The notes below the pieces were generated by a model. It saw only the letters and a program-made list of their open reading frames with translations, was not told where the DNA came from and did not search any database. This document shows positions 8,626 to 17,351 of a stretch of DNA of 64,000 nt, piece after piece (the stretch's first letter is position 1; each line of letters starts with the position of its first letter). A program made the position numbers and the translations under genes. The stretch comes from Aquincola tertiaricarbonis (GTDB taxonomy: Bacteria > Pseudomonadota > Gammaproteobacteria > Burkholderiales > Burkholderiaceae_C), in NCBI RefSeq assembly GCF_023573145.1, contig NZ_CP097635.1:1054001-1118000 (forward strand), given 5' to 3'.

Positions 8626-9033
8626 TCAGCGGGCAGCGGCTTGGGCTCGGTCGAGCTCGGCGACAAACGTGTTTCGTTCGCGGCGGGCGTCGGCTTCGGC
8701 CTTGGTGTCGAGGAAGTCGATCTCGTCGGCGGTGAAGACGAAGGTGTGCACGGTGCGGCCGTCCTCGGCGGTGTTGCGGTGGTTGTGCAGGTGGCCGACG
8801 ACGTTGACGTGGCTGCCGCGGCCGAGGTATTTGGCGGCGTGGTCCGCCAAGGCGCCCCAGAGGGTCCAGCGGATGGCCACCGGCGGGTCTTTCTGGTCGG
8901 TCTTGCTGCGGCGACGCTGGCTGAGGGCGGTGAAGGTGGCGCGGGCGCGTGGGCCGTCGGTTGTGGGGATCTGGTCGAGCAGCACCGGGCCGGCGAGGTG
9001 GGCATGGCGCTGGGTGATCTGGACGGGGGACAT
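8626..9033 (-). CDS. Single-stranded DNA-binding-like protein (OB-fold)
   Basis: 135 residues from the ATG at 9033, with AGGAG eight bases upstream. The order of strands is typical of an OB fold: ARATFTALSQRR, PPVAIRWTLWGALADHAAKY, GSHVNVVGHLHNHRNTAEDG and VHTFVFTADEIDFLDTKAEA. It lacks the acidic C-terminal tip of host SSB, ending RAQAAAR, as do many mobile-element SSBs. It would protect single strands during transfer or replication of the element. Cotranscribed with the DUF932 gene. Confidence 0.7.
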   Translation of the reverse strand: MSPVQITQRHAHLAGPVLLDQIPTTDGPRARATFTALSQRRRSKTDQKDPPVAIRWTLWGALADHAAKYLGRGSHVNVVGHLHNHRNTAEDGRTVHTFVFTADEIDFLDTKAEADARRERNTFVAELDRAQAAAR

Positions 9034-9861
9034 GGCAAGGCTCCTGGGCAGTGAAGGCATCGCCGGCCGCCCGGGGTGGGTGGCCTTAGGGAAGCTGATC
9101 CCTTCATTCGGACCTTCCTCGCTCCCGCCCACGGGCGGGCGGGGGGTGGGCACGGCCCCTTCCCCGGGCGAAGGGGTGGGGGATGGGCGAAGGCTTGACA
9201 GCAGCCGAAGCGGTGCGCCGGTCACCCGGCCCACCGTATGCAGATCCCCCCACAAGTCCCCCCTCGCCAGAGATCGGGGGGGACTTGTGGGGGGAGCCGG
9301 TGGGCCGACAGGCGCGATGGCTGCATGGACCTCAGAGGGTCCGAGCGCCCGCGGCCGATGTGCCAGCTCGCCTGGCGCAGCGGCTGCCGGCGGGACGTAC
9401 CCGCCCCACGCCTTGAGCCCCGGCGGCGCCGCGGCCGGCGTGCCACCAAGCGAAGTGCAACGCAGCGACTGGCGCGACGGACGAGCCGGGGCGATCAGAC
9501 CCTCCACCGCGGCCTGGCGTCGGGCATGGCGGGTGAACGGGGTGGCGTGCTGGCCGGCGCAGCCGGTCAGGACGACAAGCGGGCGGCATTCACGCGCAGC
9601 AGGAAGGCGACAAAGCCCGCGATCCCTGGGCACGGGAACAGGCCGCGGTCGTCAGGACACCGGTAAAGCCGGCTTACCACGTCGGCACGGCGAATAAGCG
9701 AACGAGGCGAACCAGGAGCCGACCTGCGGTGCTTAGGCCAACAGGTCACCAACAAAGTCGGCGCACCCCTCGGACGCCGCGCACAAGACCGGACGTTTGC
9801 GAACTCTCGCTTTCGACCCCAAGCGGACATCCTGCCGTCCGCCTCGGAGGTCCGCTGTGCA
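9034..9861. other. Very GC-rich gap with a large hairpin, no gene seen
   Basis: The region has long apparent open frames on both strands, but these reflect GC bias and have no family resemblance. It contains the 18-bp inverted repeat at 9246-9294 and several C- and G-rich runs around 9120-9200. It could hold a replication origin or simply be eroded element DNA. Confidence 0.35.
9246..9294. repeat. 18-bp perfect inverted repeat
   Basis: CCCCCCACAAGTCCCCCC (9246-9263) pairs with GGGGGGACTTGTGGGGGG (9277-9294) across a 13-base loop. There is no T-run beside it, so it is unlikely to be a standard terminator. It sits upstream of the SSB gene in the backbone of the mobile element. Confidence 0.7.
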
Positions 9862-10032
9862 GTGATTGCGGTCCCCGAGCGGCCACGCGTCGATGTCGGC
9901 TATCAGCCAGGAAGCGAGCATCTGTTGCGCTGGATCAAGCAAGCTGAACTGAGATCCGAGGACTTCCTGTTCCCGAGTCGCATGCACGGCTCGCCGCATC
10001 TGGGAACGCGGCAGTACGCCCGAAGTCCCTAA
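9862..10032 (+). pseudogene. Tyrosine recombinase fragment
   Basis: The frame ending with TAA at 10030-10032 reads LRWIKQAELRSEDFLFPSRM then HGSPHLGTRQYAR, a stretch typical of a phage-type integrase just before the catalytic HxxR box. The catalytic C-terminus is absent, since the similarity stops at about 10025. It marks a former recombinase gene and an old insertion edge just upstream of the GHKL gene. Confidence 0.55.
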
Positions 10033-10220
10033 ACTCCAGGCCCATCACGTCCTGCTTCAAGATCCGATTCAACATCGCCTTCGACGGGTTCCAGTTCCTG
10101 AAGTGAGCTGCAAGCGTGAGCGGATGACGCACGCGAGTGATCGCCCTTGTGGATGCAGCTCCGACAGCAGGCCATCTTACTCGCCAAGCGCAGGCCCGGC
10201 CATCTAACCAGAGACATAGC

Positions 10221-12212
10221 ATGGTGATTCGACAGATTTCAGGGAAGACGGAGATCAATGGAGAGGGGATCAAGAAGCATTTTCGGACCACCGATCCTTG
10301 GCGTGCGATCGCCGAACTCGCCTGGAACGGGTTTGACGCCAAGGCCCCCAACGTCAACATTCTGGTTGACGAGGGGCAGATGGGTGGCGCCACTCGTGTC
10401 GAGGTCTCTGATGATGGGGAAGGCATCGAACTCGAGAAGCACGCCGAGACCTTTGGGCGCTTCAACGACTCGAGCAAAAAGGAGGACGTGACGACACACG
10501 GTTCGCACGGGCGCGGCCGACTGTCCTTCCATCGGCTCGCCGAGCGTGCCGTCTGGTGGACTATTGCTGCAGGATCGGGGCCCGCACGCATCGAAGTGAA
10601 CGGCGCGGCGCTCACGAACTACGAGGGCAGGTCCGTCGAGCCGGCAGCACTGCCCGCAGGGATGGCTGCCCTGAAGACCGGAACGACCGCGGAGCTGGTC
10701 AACCTGCATGCAGATCTGCCGACAGCTGGCGAACTTCACAGGCTGCTGTCCACCGAGTTCGGCTGGTTCCTCGCACTGAATCCCGCAAAGAGACTCCGCC
10801 TGAATGGAACGGAAGTGGCGGTGCCGTCGCACGATCTCATCCAGCGTGAGGTCAAGGTCGATGGGCATGACTTCGACGTGTCGGTGCTTCGCTGGGACCT
10901 GAAGCCGGGCTCCGAGAAGTCCTACGTCTACGTGTTGAATTCCTCCGGCAAGACGGTGGACAAGCGGCTCAGCACGTTCAATCACAAGGGGAACTTCCAC
11001 ACAAGCATCTACGTGGGCTCGAAATGGGTGGACGATTTCGAGCTCGGCGGCGCTGATCTGGCCAGCCCTGACGCGACTGGCTACGAGTCGGATACCTGGC
11101 GGAAGTTGGCGCGCGAGCTCAACAAGATCACCAAGTCGGTGTACGAGGACTTCCTTCGGGAGCAGTTCGAACGGGAGATCGAGGGCTATGTCGCCGACGG
11201 TGTCTTTCCTTCGTACGTGGGCCTGTCCCAGGACTACAAGCAGTGGAGGTTTGAAAACACCAAGAGCATCCTGCGCGCGATCTACACCGCCGATCCGACC
11301 GCGTTGAAGTCGCTCAAGAGGAATCAGAAGAAGATCATCGTGCGGCTTTTGGACAAGCTGGCGGTCTCAAACGAGAACGACGCGATCTTCGAGGTACTCA
11401 ACAGCGTGCTGGAGCTTGATGACGTCTCGACCAAGCTACTCGCCAAGCAGCTCAGGAGCGTCTCACTGCAGAGTATCGTGTCGGCGATCGAAGTCCTACG
11501 CCGTCGTCATGAGGTGGCCGACAAGTTGCGGACGCTGATGAACGATCACTACCTGGATACCTTGGAGACGCCTGATCTGCAACGGATAATCGAAGCCAAC
11601 ACTTGGCTGTTCGGCAGCTCCTACGAAACACTTGGCGCAGAGGAAGATACATTCACCAAGATCGCCAAGTCGCTTCGCGACGCAGTGAAGGGCATCCACG
11701 ACATCTCTCTGGAAGACTTGGACGACGACCAGCCCTCAGCCATCGAGGGCGCGAACAAGCAGACAGACCTGTTCCTGGCTCGCAAGGTGCCCCATCACGA
11801 CTCGATGGGCCGCAGGATCTATCGTTGCATCGTGGTCGAGATCAAGCGCCCGAGCATCGCTCTGAACTACAAGCATCTCCAGCAGTTGGACGGTTATGCC
11901 CAGCTCATCAAGAAGCACGCGGAGTTCGGCAGCGAGGTGATGCACTTTGAACTGATTCTGATCGGGCGCAAGATTTCGGAGGCTGACACCGAGATTCGCA
12001 GCCGCATGGAAGGGCAGGTCGCGAAGGGTCTTCCGGGTCTCGTCAGCGACGACGCGCGCATGAAGCGCTTCGTCCTCAACTGGTACACCTTGCTCGACAA
12101 CTTCATGCTGACGAACCAGGCCATGATCGAGGCACTGCGGCTGAAGCGCGATTCGTTCGAAGGTGTGCCGCGCCCGGAACTGATCGCCGACATGCAGAAG
12201 AAGGCCGCCTAG
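10221..12212 (+). CDS. GHKL ATPase fused to a Shedu-like (DUF4263) PD-(D/E)XK nuclease
   Basis: 663 residues from the ATG at 10221. The N-terminal third has all GHKL (Hsp90/MutL/MORC) boxes: ExxxN as E32-LAW-N36, DDGEGI with the DxGxG of residues 64-68, and GSHGRGRLSF with the second glycine box at 94-99. The middle is helical. The C-terminal 210 residues carry EANTWLFGSSYETLG (about 458), QTDLFLAR (about 513), VVEIKRP (about 538) and LQQLDGYAQL, the pattern of DUF4263 nucleases such as Shedu SduA. It is therefore likely a single-protein, ATP-dependent antiphage nuclease. No clear ribosome-binding site is seen. It stands alone, convergent with the CoiA-like gene, and appears intact, unlike most neighbours. 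The combination is read from the sequence; the defence role is inferred. Confidence 0.75.
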   Translation: MVIRQISGKTEINGEGIKKHFRTTDPWRAIAELAWNGFDAKAPNVNILVDEGQMGGATRVEVSDDGEGIELEKHAETFGRFNDSSKKEDVTTHGSHGRGRLSFHRLAERAVWWTIAAGSGPARIEVNGAALTNYEGRSVEPAALPAGMAALKTGTTAELVNLHADLPTAGELHRLLSTEFGWFLALNPAKRLRLNGTEVAVPSHDLIQREVKVDGHDFDVSVLRWDLKPGSEKSYVYVLNSSGKTVDKRLSTFNHKGNFHTSIYVGSKWVDDFELGGADLASPDATGYESDTWRKLARELNKITKSVYEDFLREQFEREIEGYVADGVFPSYVGLSQDYKQWRFENTKSILRAIYTADPTALKSLKRNQKKIIVRLLDKLAVSNENDAIFEVLNSVLELDDVSTKLLAKQLRSVSLQSIVSAIEVLRRRHEVADKLRTLMNDHYLDTLETPDLQRIIEANTWLFGSSYETLGAEEDTFTKIAKSLRDAVKGIHDISLEDLDDDQPSAIEGANKQTDLFLARKVPHHDSMGRRIYRCIVVEIKRPSIALNYKHLQQLDGYAQLIKKHAEFGSEVMHFELILIGRKISEADTEIRSRMEGQVAKGLPGLVSDDARMKRFVLNWYTLLDNFMLTNQAMIEALRLKRDSFEGVPRPELIADMQKKAA

Positions 12213-12676
12213 CGGAGCGAGTGATTCGCGTCATGCCTAATGACCGTCAGGTCGCTGGGCTGTCGTCATCGAACTCCTCTGGGAACCAAGCTCGGGCCCA
12301 TTCGGGGTTGGCTCGCTTCCACGCTTCCAGGTCGCGTCCCTTGAGCCTCACATCGCCGGGCCGGGTGTCCAGCAGCCGCTGGCCGTTCTGTCGTGCGCGA
12401 GGCTGGTTGGCGATGAACTTGGCCGGCCTCCTCTCGGGCGTTTCGGGCCGGACAAAGATGCCACGCTTCGGATCGAGGATCAGTTCATAGACGGTTTCCA
12501 GCTTGCCGCCTTTCTTCGCTAGGCCGGGCGCCATCTCGGGGAACAGGAGCGCGAGCAGCCGGTCGTACGACGGATCGCGGAGGTAGATCCTTTCACGTCG
12601 CCGAAGGCTTGCGCGCACGTCGCCGGCCCAGCCGTCAAACCAACGCTGCTGATCCGCATCGAAACCGGGCGGATAG

Positions 12677-13861
12677 GGAAGGTCTGCACAACGCGATGCG
12701 ATGCGCCCGTCGAGCCGATTCGATGATCGTCAAGCGCCGTCTGGCTGCACCGAGGCGATTCGCGGCGTCTTCGAGGCCCCGGTTGGGCCTGCTGCAGCGC
12801 TCCGCAGGCCCCTGCAAGGCACCGCGGACGCACTCATCCCTGCGCTCCGATCAGCTGCCGCCTCGCCATCCACAGGTTTGACAGCGCGAAGAGCGTGGCG
12901 ATCTGCGCCGTGTTCTTGGCCAATCCTCGGTAGCGAACCTTTGTGTAGCCGAACTGCCGCTTGATTACCCGGAACGGATGCTCGACCTTGGCCCGGATGC
13001 TTGCCTTCCACTTCTCCAGGCTCAGCGCCTCGAAGTGCGGCGCGATGAACGGGTTGAGCTTGCGCCGCAACCCTGGCCGCATGGCCACGTGCCACTGCGG
13101 CCCCTGGGCTTCGATGCGCTTGTGCACGCCTTGGTAGCCCGCGTCTCCAAAGGCGACCTCCTCGTCACCGTGCAGCAGTGCGCCGGCCTGCGTCACGTCG
13201 TTGACGCTGGCGGCCGTGCCCACGACGCTGTGCACCAAGCCGGAGTGCGCGTCCACGCCGATGTGGGCCTTCATGCCGAAGTACCACTGGTTGCCCTTCT
13301 TGGCCTGCTTCATCTCGGGGTCCCGCTCGCCCTCGGCGTTCTTGGTCGAACTCGGCGCGGCGATCAAGGTGGCGTCGACGACGGTGCCCTTCTTCATCAT
13401 CAGGCCCTTGGCCTGGAGGATGTCGTTGACCACCCGCAGCATGTCGGTGGCCAAATCGTGCTTCTCCAGCAGGTGCCGAAACCTCAGGATGGTGGTCTCG
13501 TCGGGCAATCGCTCGACACCTTCGCCCAAACGAGCGAACTCACGGAAGACGGGCATGTCGTGCAGCGCCTCTTCCATCGCCGGGTCGGACAGCGCGAACC
13601 ATTGCTGCAGGTAGTGAACTCGCAGCATGGTCTCGATGGGAAACGGCGGCCGTCCGGTCTTGGCCTTGGGGTAGTACGGCTCCACCACCTGCATCAGCGC
13701 CGACCACGGCACCACGCGTTCCATCTCTTCGAGGAACTCGCGCTTTCGGGTCTTCTTCGTCGACAGGTTCAGGCCAAGTCCGAGCTGCTTCATGAGCGTG
13801 ATCATCCCTGGCGCAGGGCGGTCAGGCTATTCGGATCGGCACGTAGTTGTGCAGACCTTCC
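12677..13861 (-). mobile_element. IS5-family insertion sequence, complete
   Basis: 1185 bp. Both ends carry GGAAGGTCTGCACAAC as a perfect 16-bp inverted repeat (12677-12692 and 13846-13861). A 4-bp target duplication ATAG flanks it (12673-12676 and 13862-13865). The host reading frame is restored when the element and one ATAG are removed. It encodes one full-length transposase, so it is probably still mobile. Confidence 0.88.
12834..13793 (-). CDS. IS5-family transposase
   Basis: 319 residues from the second methionine (MKQLGLGLNLSTKKTRKREF); a start at 13805 is also open. Family blocks include PYYPKAKTGRPPFPIETMLR near the N-terminus. The DDE residues are expected in KKGTVVDATLIAAP (D), VAFGDAGYQGVHKR (D) and KVEHPFRVIKRQFGY (E). 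Length and motifs are typical of an intact enzyme. It is the only gene of the element at 12677-13861. Confidence 0.92.
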   Translation of the reverse strand: MKQLGLGLNLSTKKTRKREFLEEMERVVPWSALMQVVEPYYPKAKTGRPPFPIETMLRVHYLQQWFALSDPAMEEALHDMPVFREFARLGEGVERLPDETTILRFRHLLEKHDLATDMLRVVNDILQAKGLMMKKGTVVDATLIAAPSSTKNAEGERDPEMKQAKKGNQWYFGMKAHIGVDAHSGLVHSVVGTAASVNDVTQAGALLHGDEEVAFGDAGYQGVHKRIEAQGPQWHVAMRPGLRRKLNPFIAPHFEALSLEKWKASIRAKVEHPFRVIKRQFGYTKVRYRGLAKNTAQIATLFALSNLWMARRQLIGAQG

Positions 13862-15396
13862 ATAGGCGTTGACGGCAATGAGGTACAGGGAAAACTCACT
13901 CTGCCGAGCGCCCTGGGTACTCCGAATTTCGTCAAGGACGTCTGTGAGGTGCTCGTGCCCGTAGCCAACCGATCGGTTCCAGCGGATGGACAGGAGGCGC
14001 GCCAGGATGCCATCGTGCTCGAGGAGGTTTTCATCGCCGGCCTCGGGGAATCCACGCAACGCGAGCTTCTCGACAGCGTCCGCAAGGGCCTCCCGCGCAG
14101 TTGGCGCTTCGATCGGATTGCCCGTAGCTATCTGCAACGCCCTAACGGCATGGAGGTAGTCCGCCGCGATCGTCGTGAGTGGCGTCGCCCGGACCTGCGC
14201 TTCGCGCTCGGCAGTCAGTCTGGCGCGTTCCGCGATGTCCTCACGCTCCCTGCGCACGCGCCCCAGCAAGCCCTTGTAGAGCTGGTTCTGCATCGGCAGC
14301 TCGTCAGGGTGGAAAAGCCAGCGCTTAGGTGCGACTTCGTCGACCACAAACTGGCGGAACTCCTTGCGATTCACCCGCGACCGCCCGCGCGGCTGAGATC
14401 GATTGCCAACGTCGCCTCGTGGTTCTCACAGATCCGTTCCAGGCGCTCTTCATCAATGACGTTGGTGACCGTTACCTCGATCAGCAACGGGAGGTAGCGC
14501 GCGTGCTCGTCGTCGAACACCTCGCACGTCACGTCGGGGATCAGCCGGCCGTATCGTTGTTCGAGCCGGACGCAGTTGAGACGCAAGTCTTCCTCGTCCA
14601 GCAGCAGCACTCTCTCACCGTCCCACCGTCTACGCCCGGGCAAGAGGCTTCGACCCGGAGTTCCGGGACCGTGAGACGACCCTCCTGCTCCAGGATCCGC
14701 TTAACCTCGTAATGGAGCACCGTCTCACGGAGCAGCGCCGGGTCGAGGTCCGGCGGCAATTCCAGCCAGCTTGGCACGTCGTCGAAGTAGAAATGGGCCG
14801 CCTCACGCGCGGCAAGTTCGGCCTGAGCGCGAAGCTGTGCGTCGTTCAGTGGCTATGCCAGAAAACCCCGGTCGGCACCAGCTGCGCGCGCTCCCGCAAC
14901 TCGGCAGGGTCCATGCTGGCGAGCTCAGGGGCATTGGGAACGAGAAAGATCGTTGGCGGCCCAACGCCGTCGGACTGCCCGGCTTGGCCAGGGCTGCCCG
15001 TGAGATCCACAAGGAACTGTCGACCGTCATCGAGCCTCACCACGGCGGCTGCCCGGTCCGGGTAGTCCACTTCGCTGATGCGCATCCGCTGCGGCGGGGC
15101 CTCGACCCAGGCATCGTGGTACTGGCCGCTGAGGCCCATGACCTGGGCCGTCACTCGACATTTTGGCAGGTCAATCCAGCCGGCGTCCTGCAGTTGCCTC
15201 AGGACGGCGACTCGCGCGGTGAGCACCATGCAATCGTCGCGTTGGGTTCCCTCGGGATGGCGGAAGTGCGGCCTCCGCACGAATTCGGCCTTCCCCGCAT
15301 TCCTGGCGATCAAGGGGAGACCACAACTGGAGCACTCGCAACCGCAGTGAACCGCCCCGGGTATGAACTGACCCTCAGAAGTTGGACGGTTGGACG

Positions 15397-16206
15397 CTAG
15401 GCGTTCACGGCCCGCAGCCGGTACTGCACCGGGCTCGACCCGTTGAGCTTGAGCCTGATGCGCTGATGGTTGTAGTAGCGAATGTAGCGGCGTAGACCGG
15501 ACTTCAACGCTGCGATGTCAACGAATTTGTTGAGGTAGAAGAACTCCGACTTGAGGGTTGCGAAGAAGCTCTCCATGGCCGCGTTGTCCAGGCAATTGCC
15601 CTTGCGAGACATGCTTTGCGTCAGCCCGTGTGCGCTGAGTTGTTTGCGGTACGCGGGCATCTGATAGTGCCAGCCCTGATCGGAGTGCAGAAGCGGGGCT
15701 GCTCCGCGGCCGTGCAGCTTCGCCAGTGCCTTCTTGAGCATGTTCCCGACAAGAGAGTACAGAGGCCGCTCCTGCATCTCGAAGGTCACGATTTCGCCGT
15801 TGTAGAGGTCCATCACCGGTGACAGATAGAGCTTGGCGCCGCGGACGTTGAATTCGGTCACGTCCGTCACCCACCTCTCATTCGGCCGTGCTGCGCTGAA
15901 CTGCCGAGCAAGCAAGTTCGGCGATGGGGCCAACTCTCCCTGGTAGGAGCGATATCGCTTCGGCCGGACCAGCGACTTCAGGCCGAGGCTGTTCATCAGT
16001 CGCTGCACAGTCTTGTGATTCACCGCCTGGCCTCCCTGACGCAGTTCGCATGTGATGCGCCGATAGCCGTAGCGGCCCTTGTGGCGCTCATAGGCGGTCT
16101 TGATGCGCGACTTCAAGCCTGCGTGCTTGTCGCCGGCCTCCAAGACCTTGGCCTGGTAGTAGAACGTGCTCCGCGACAGGCCTGATGCCGCCAGCAGCAC
16201 CTGCAA
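15397..16206 (-). CDS. IS3-family transposase OrfB (rve integrase core)
   Basis: 269 residues as an independent frame. It contains the helical region with GRYGYRRITCELR and the integrase core with DDE residues expected in NERWVTDVTEF (D), LLHSDQGWHYQMPAYR (D) and CLDNAAMESFFATLKSEFFY (E). It is normally made as an OrfAB fusion by -1 frameshifting: a run of seven A residues (minus strand, 16287-16293, CTAAAAAAATTGG) near the end of orfA is a suitable slippery site. Ends with the family tail SSPVQYRLRAV. Confidence 0.88.
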   Translation of the reverse strand: MQVLLAASGLSRSTFYYQAKVLEAGDKHAGLKSRIKTAYERHKGRYGYRRITCELRQGGQAVNHKTVQRLMNSLGLKSLVRPKRYRSYQGELAPSPNLLARQFSAARPNERWVTDVTEFNVRGAKLYLSPVMDLYNGEIVTFEMQERPLYSLVGNMLKKALAKLHGRGAAPLLHSDQGWHYQMPAYRKQLSAHGLTQSMSRKGNCLDNAAMESFFATLKSEFFYLNKFVDIAALKSGLRRYIRYYNHQRIRLKLNGSSPVQYRLRAVNA

Positions 16207-16220
16207 CGGGTAGTCTGGCC

Positions 16221-16748
16221 TCAGCTCGAGGACGGCTTGCGCTCTTTGTGAGCGGGTTGCCGATTGCCCCGAACCAAGGCCTCCAATTTTTTTAGGTAGG
16301 CGACCTCCGCACGCAGCCGTTCAACCTCCTCAAGAAGCGCGCGGTTTGAGCTGGCACTATCGGGGTCGGGTGGCTCTGAGCTGGGCTTGCCGGGCTTCAT
16401 AAGGGGCGTTCGCCGTTTGCCTTCAAGTGCCCCGACGCCACCGCCATCAAGCGCTCGTCGCCAGACGACAACCTGGTTTGGATTGCGAATATCGTAGATC
16501 GCCGCGACCTGCCGGCTTGAGAGCTGCTCACGATCTTGATGCCTCAGCACCTGGAGCTTGAATTCAGTGGTGTAGGCGCCGCGCTTGGGCTGCAGGGCGG
16601 CCACTCCGTGTAGCCGGTAGTGGCTGACCCACGTACGGACCTTCTCCTCCGGCACTGACCATCGCCGGGCAAGCAGCTTCGCACCGCCGTCCCCAGCCAG
16701 AAAGCTCTCGACGACCTTGAGCTTGAGCCTTGTTTCGTACTTCCCCAT
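16221..16748 (-). CDS. IS3-family transposase OrfA (helix-turn-helix)
   Basis: 175 residues from the ATG at 16748. Two helix-turn-helix segments are visible (LARRWSVPEEKVRTWVSHYR, then SSRQVAAIYDIRNPNQVVVW), followed by a leucine-zipper-like stretch LLEEVERLRAEVAYLKKLEA that mediates multimerisation. The A7 slippery run for OrfAB synthesis falls in the codons for YLKKLEA. The protein binds the terminal inverted repeats. Confidence 0.88.
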   Translation of the reverse strand: MGKYETRLKLKVVESFLAGDGGAKLLARRWSVPEEKVRTWVSHYRLHGVAALQPKRGAYTTEFKLQVLRHQDREQLSSRQVAAIYDIRNPNQVVVWRRALDGGGVGALEGKRRTPLMKPGKPSSEPPDPDSASSNRALLEEVERLRAEVAYLKKLEALVRGNRQPAHKERKPSSS

Positions 16749-17004
16749 GGGACCTCTTGAACTGTGTCCAACTTCTGGGGGTCAGTTCAAAAGCGGGGCG
16801 GTTCACAGTGCGCGCCGCGCTGACTTGGCGTCAACTTAAGGATGTAGCGGGGCTGACCAGTAGCGAAATCCCGCGCCCAGGCCATGACCAGGTCAGCGAG
16901 TGCCTGGCTAGCGCCTTCGCGCCCGGTGAGTAACACCGGAGCAGGCCCGCCCATAGGCAGCCCTTCACGGCCATATCGGCCCTGACGATGATGGACAGCG
17001 CCAT

Positions 17005-17351
17005 GGATCTCCCTCCAGACCGGCACGCCGATTAGTCGAATCCCTGAGGTGCGCGCGGGCTCGCTGAAGAGCAGTTTACGGCGGCGCTGCCCTGGGGGTT
17101 GTCAGCATGTTCAGTGAGCGAGGTAAGCTCTTGCGACTGCCTGGACGCAGGGCTCGATGCCCGGTGCTGGCGGTTGCTGCCGTCCGCGGACTGAAACGCG
17201 AATGTCTCAGATCAACCTGAAGCCGAAGGCCGCTCAACGGCAGCCTACTGGTGGCCTTAAGGCAATCCGGCTTCAAGTTCCCCGCCGGCACAGGCCCCAA
17301 CGGGTACCCTTCACTCATCGATCGGGTCACTTCCACGTACGCCCGCCCGAA
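17005..17351. other. Gap without a recognised gene
   Basis: It holds the upstream region of the CoiA-like gene and the 3' flank of the membrane protein gene at 17352. Short frames on either strand have no recognisable features. Confidence 0.35.

Larger units (their letters stand above)
15348..16805 (-). mobile_element. IS3-family insertion sequence (IS150-like), complete
   Basis: 1458 bp. The outer ends are TGAACCGCCCCG (15348-15359, and its complement at 16794-16805) with a 3-bp duplication CAG on both sides (15345-15347 and 16806-16808). A second inverted pair TGAACTGACC lies four bases further in (15364 and ending 16789). The interrupted CoiA-like protein is restored on removing the outer element, so the outer ends are the functional boundary at this site. 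The element carries orfA and orfB in the usual overlapping arrangement. Confidence 0.8.
12247..17004 (-). pseudogene. CoiA-like nuclease gene interrupted by two insertion sequences
   Basis: Removing the IS at 15348-16805 with one CAG copy and the IS at 12677-13861 with one ATAG copy joins the fragments into one gene of about 700 codons. The first junction gives TPSQRGAHCGCECSSCGLPL, a zinc-finger-like stretch continuing into IARNAGKAEFVRRPHFRHPE. The second gives YLIAVNAYPPGFDADQQRWF. The CoiA-like core includes RLIPDVTCEV and LLIEVTVTN, plausible PD-(D/E)XK residues. ATG at 17004 follows GGAGGGAG. Frames change near 16950, 14848, 14615 and 14372, so the gene is dead even without the insertions. 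The stop at 12247 is convergent with the GHKL-nuclease gene. Confidence 0.7.

Noticed and set aside
7823..9697. Long plus-strand open frame of 624 codons
   Set aside because: It is antisense to the DUF932 and SSB genes, has no family resemblance and arises from GC bias.
14371..14815. Separate small genes within the CoiA-like locus
   Set aside because: They are consecutive frames of one decayed gene, shown by continuity of the family sequence across single-base shifts.
15364..16789. Inner inverted repeats as the boundaries of the IS3 element
   Set aside because: No matching 3-bp duplication flanks these positions; the outer ends have CAG on both sides and restore the interrupted frame.
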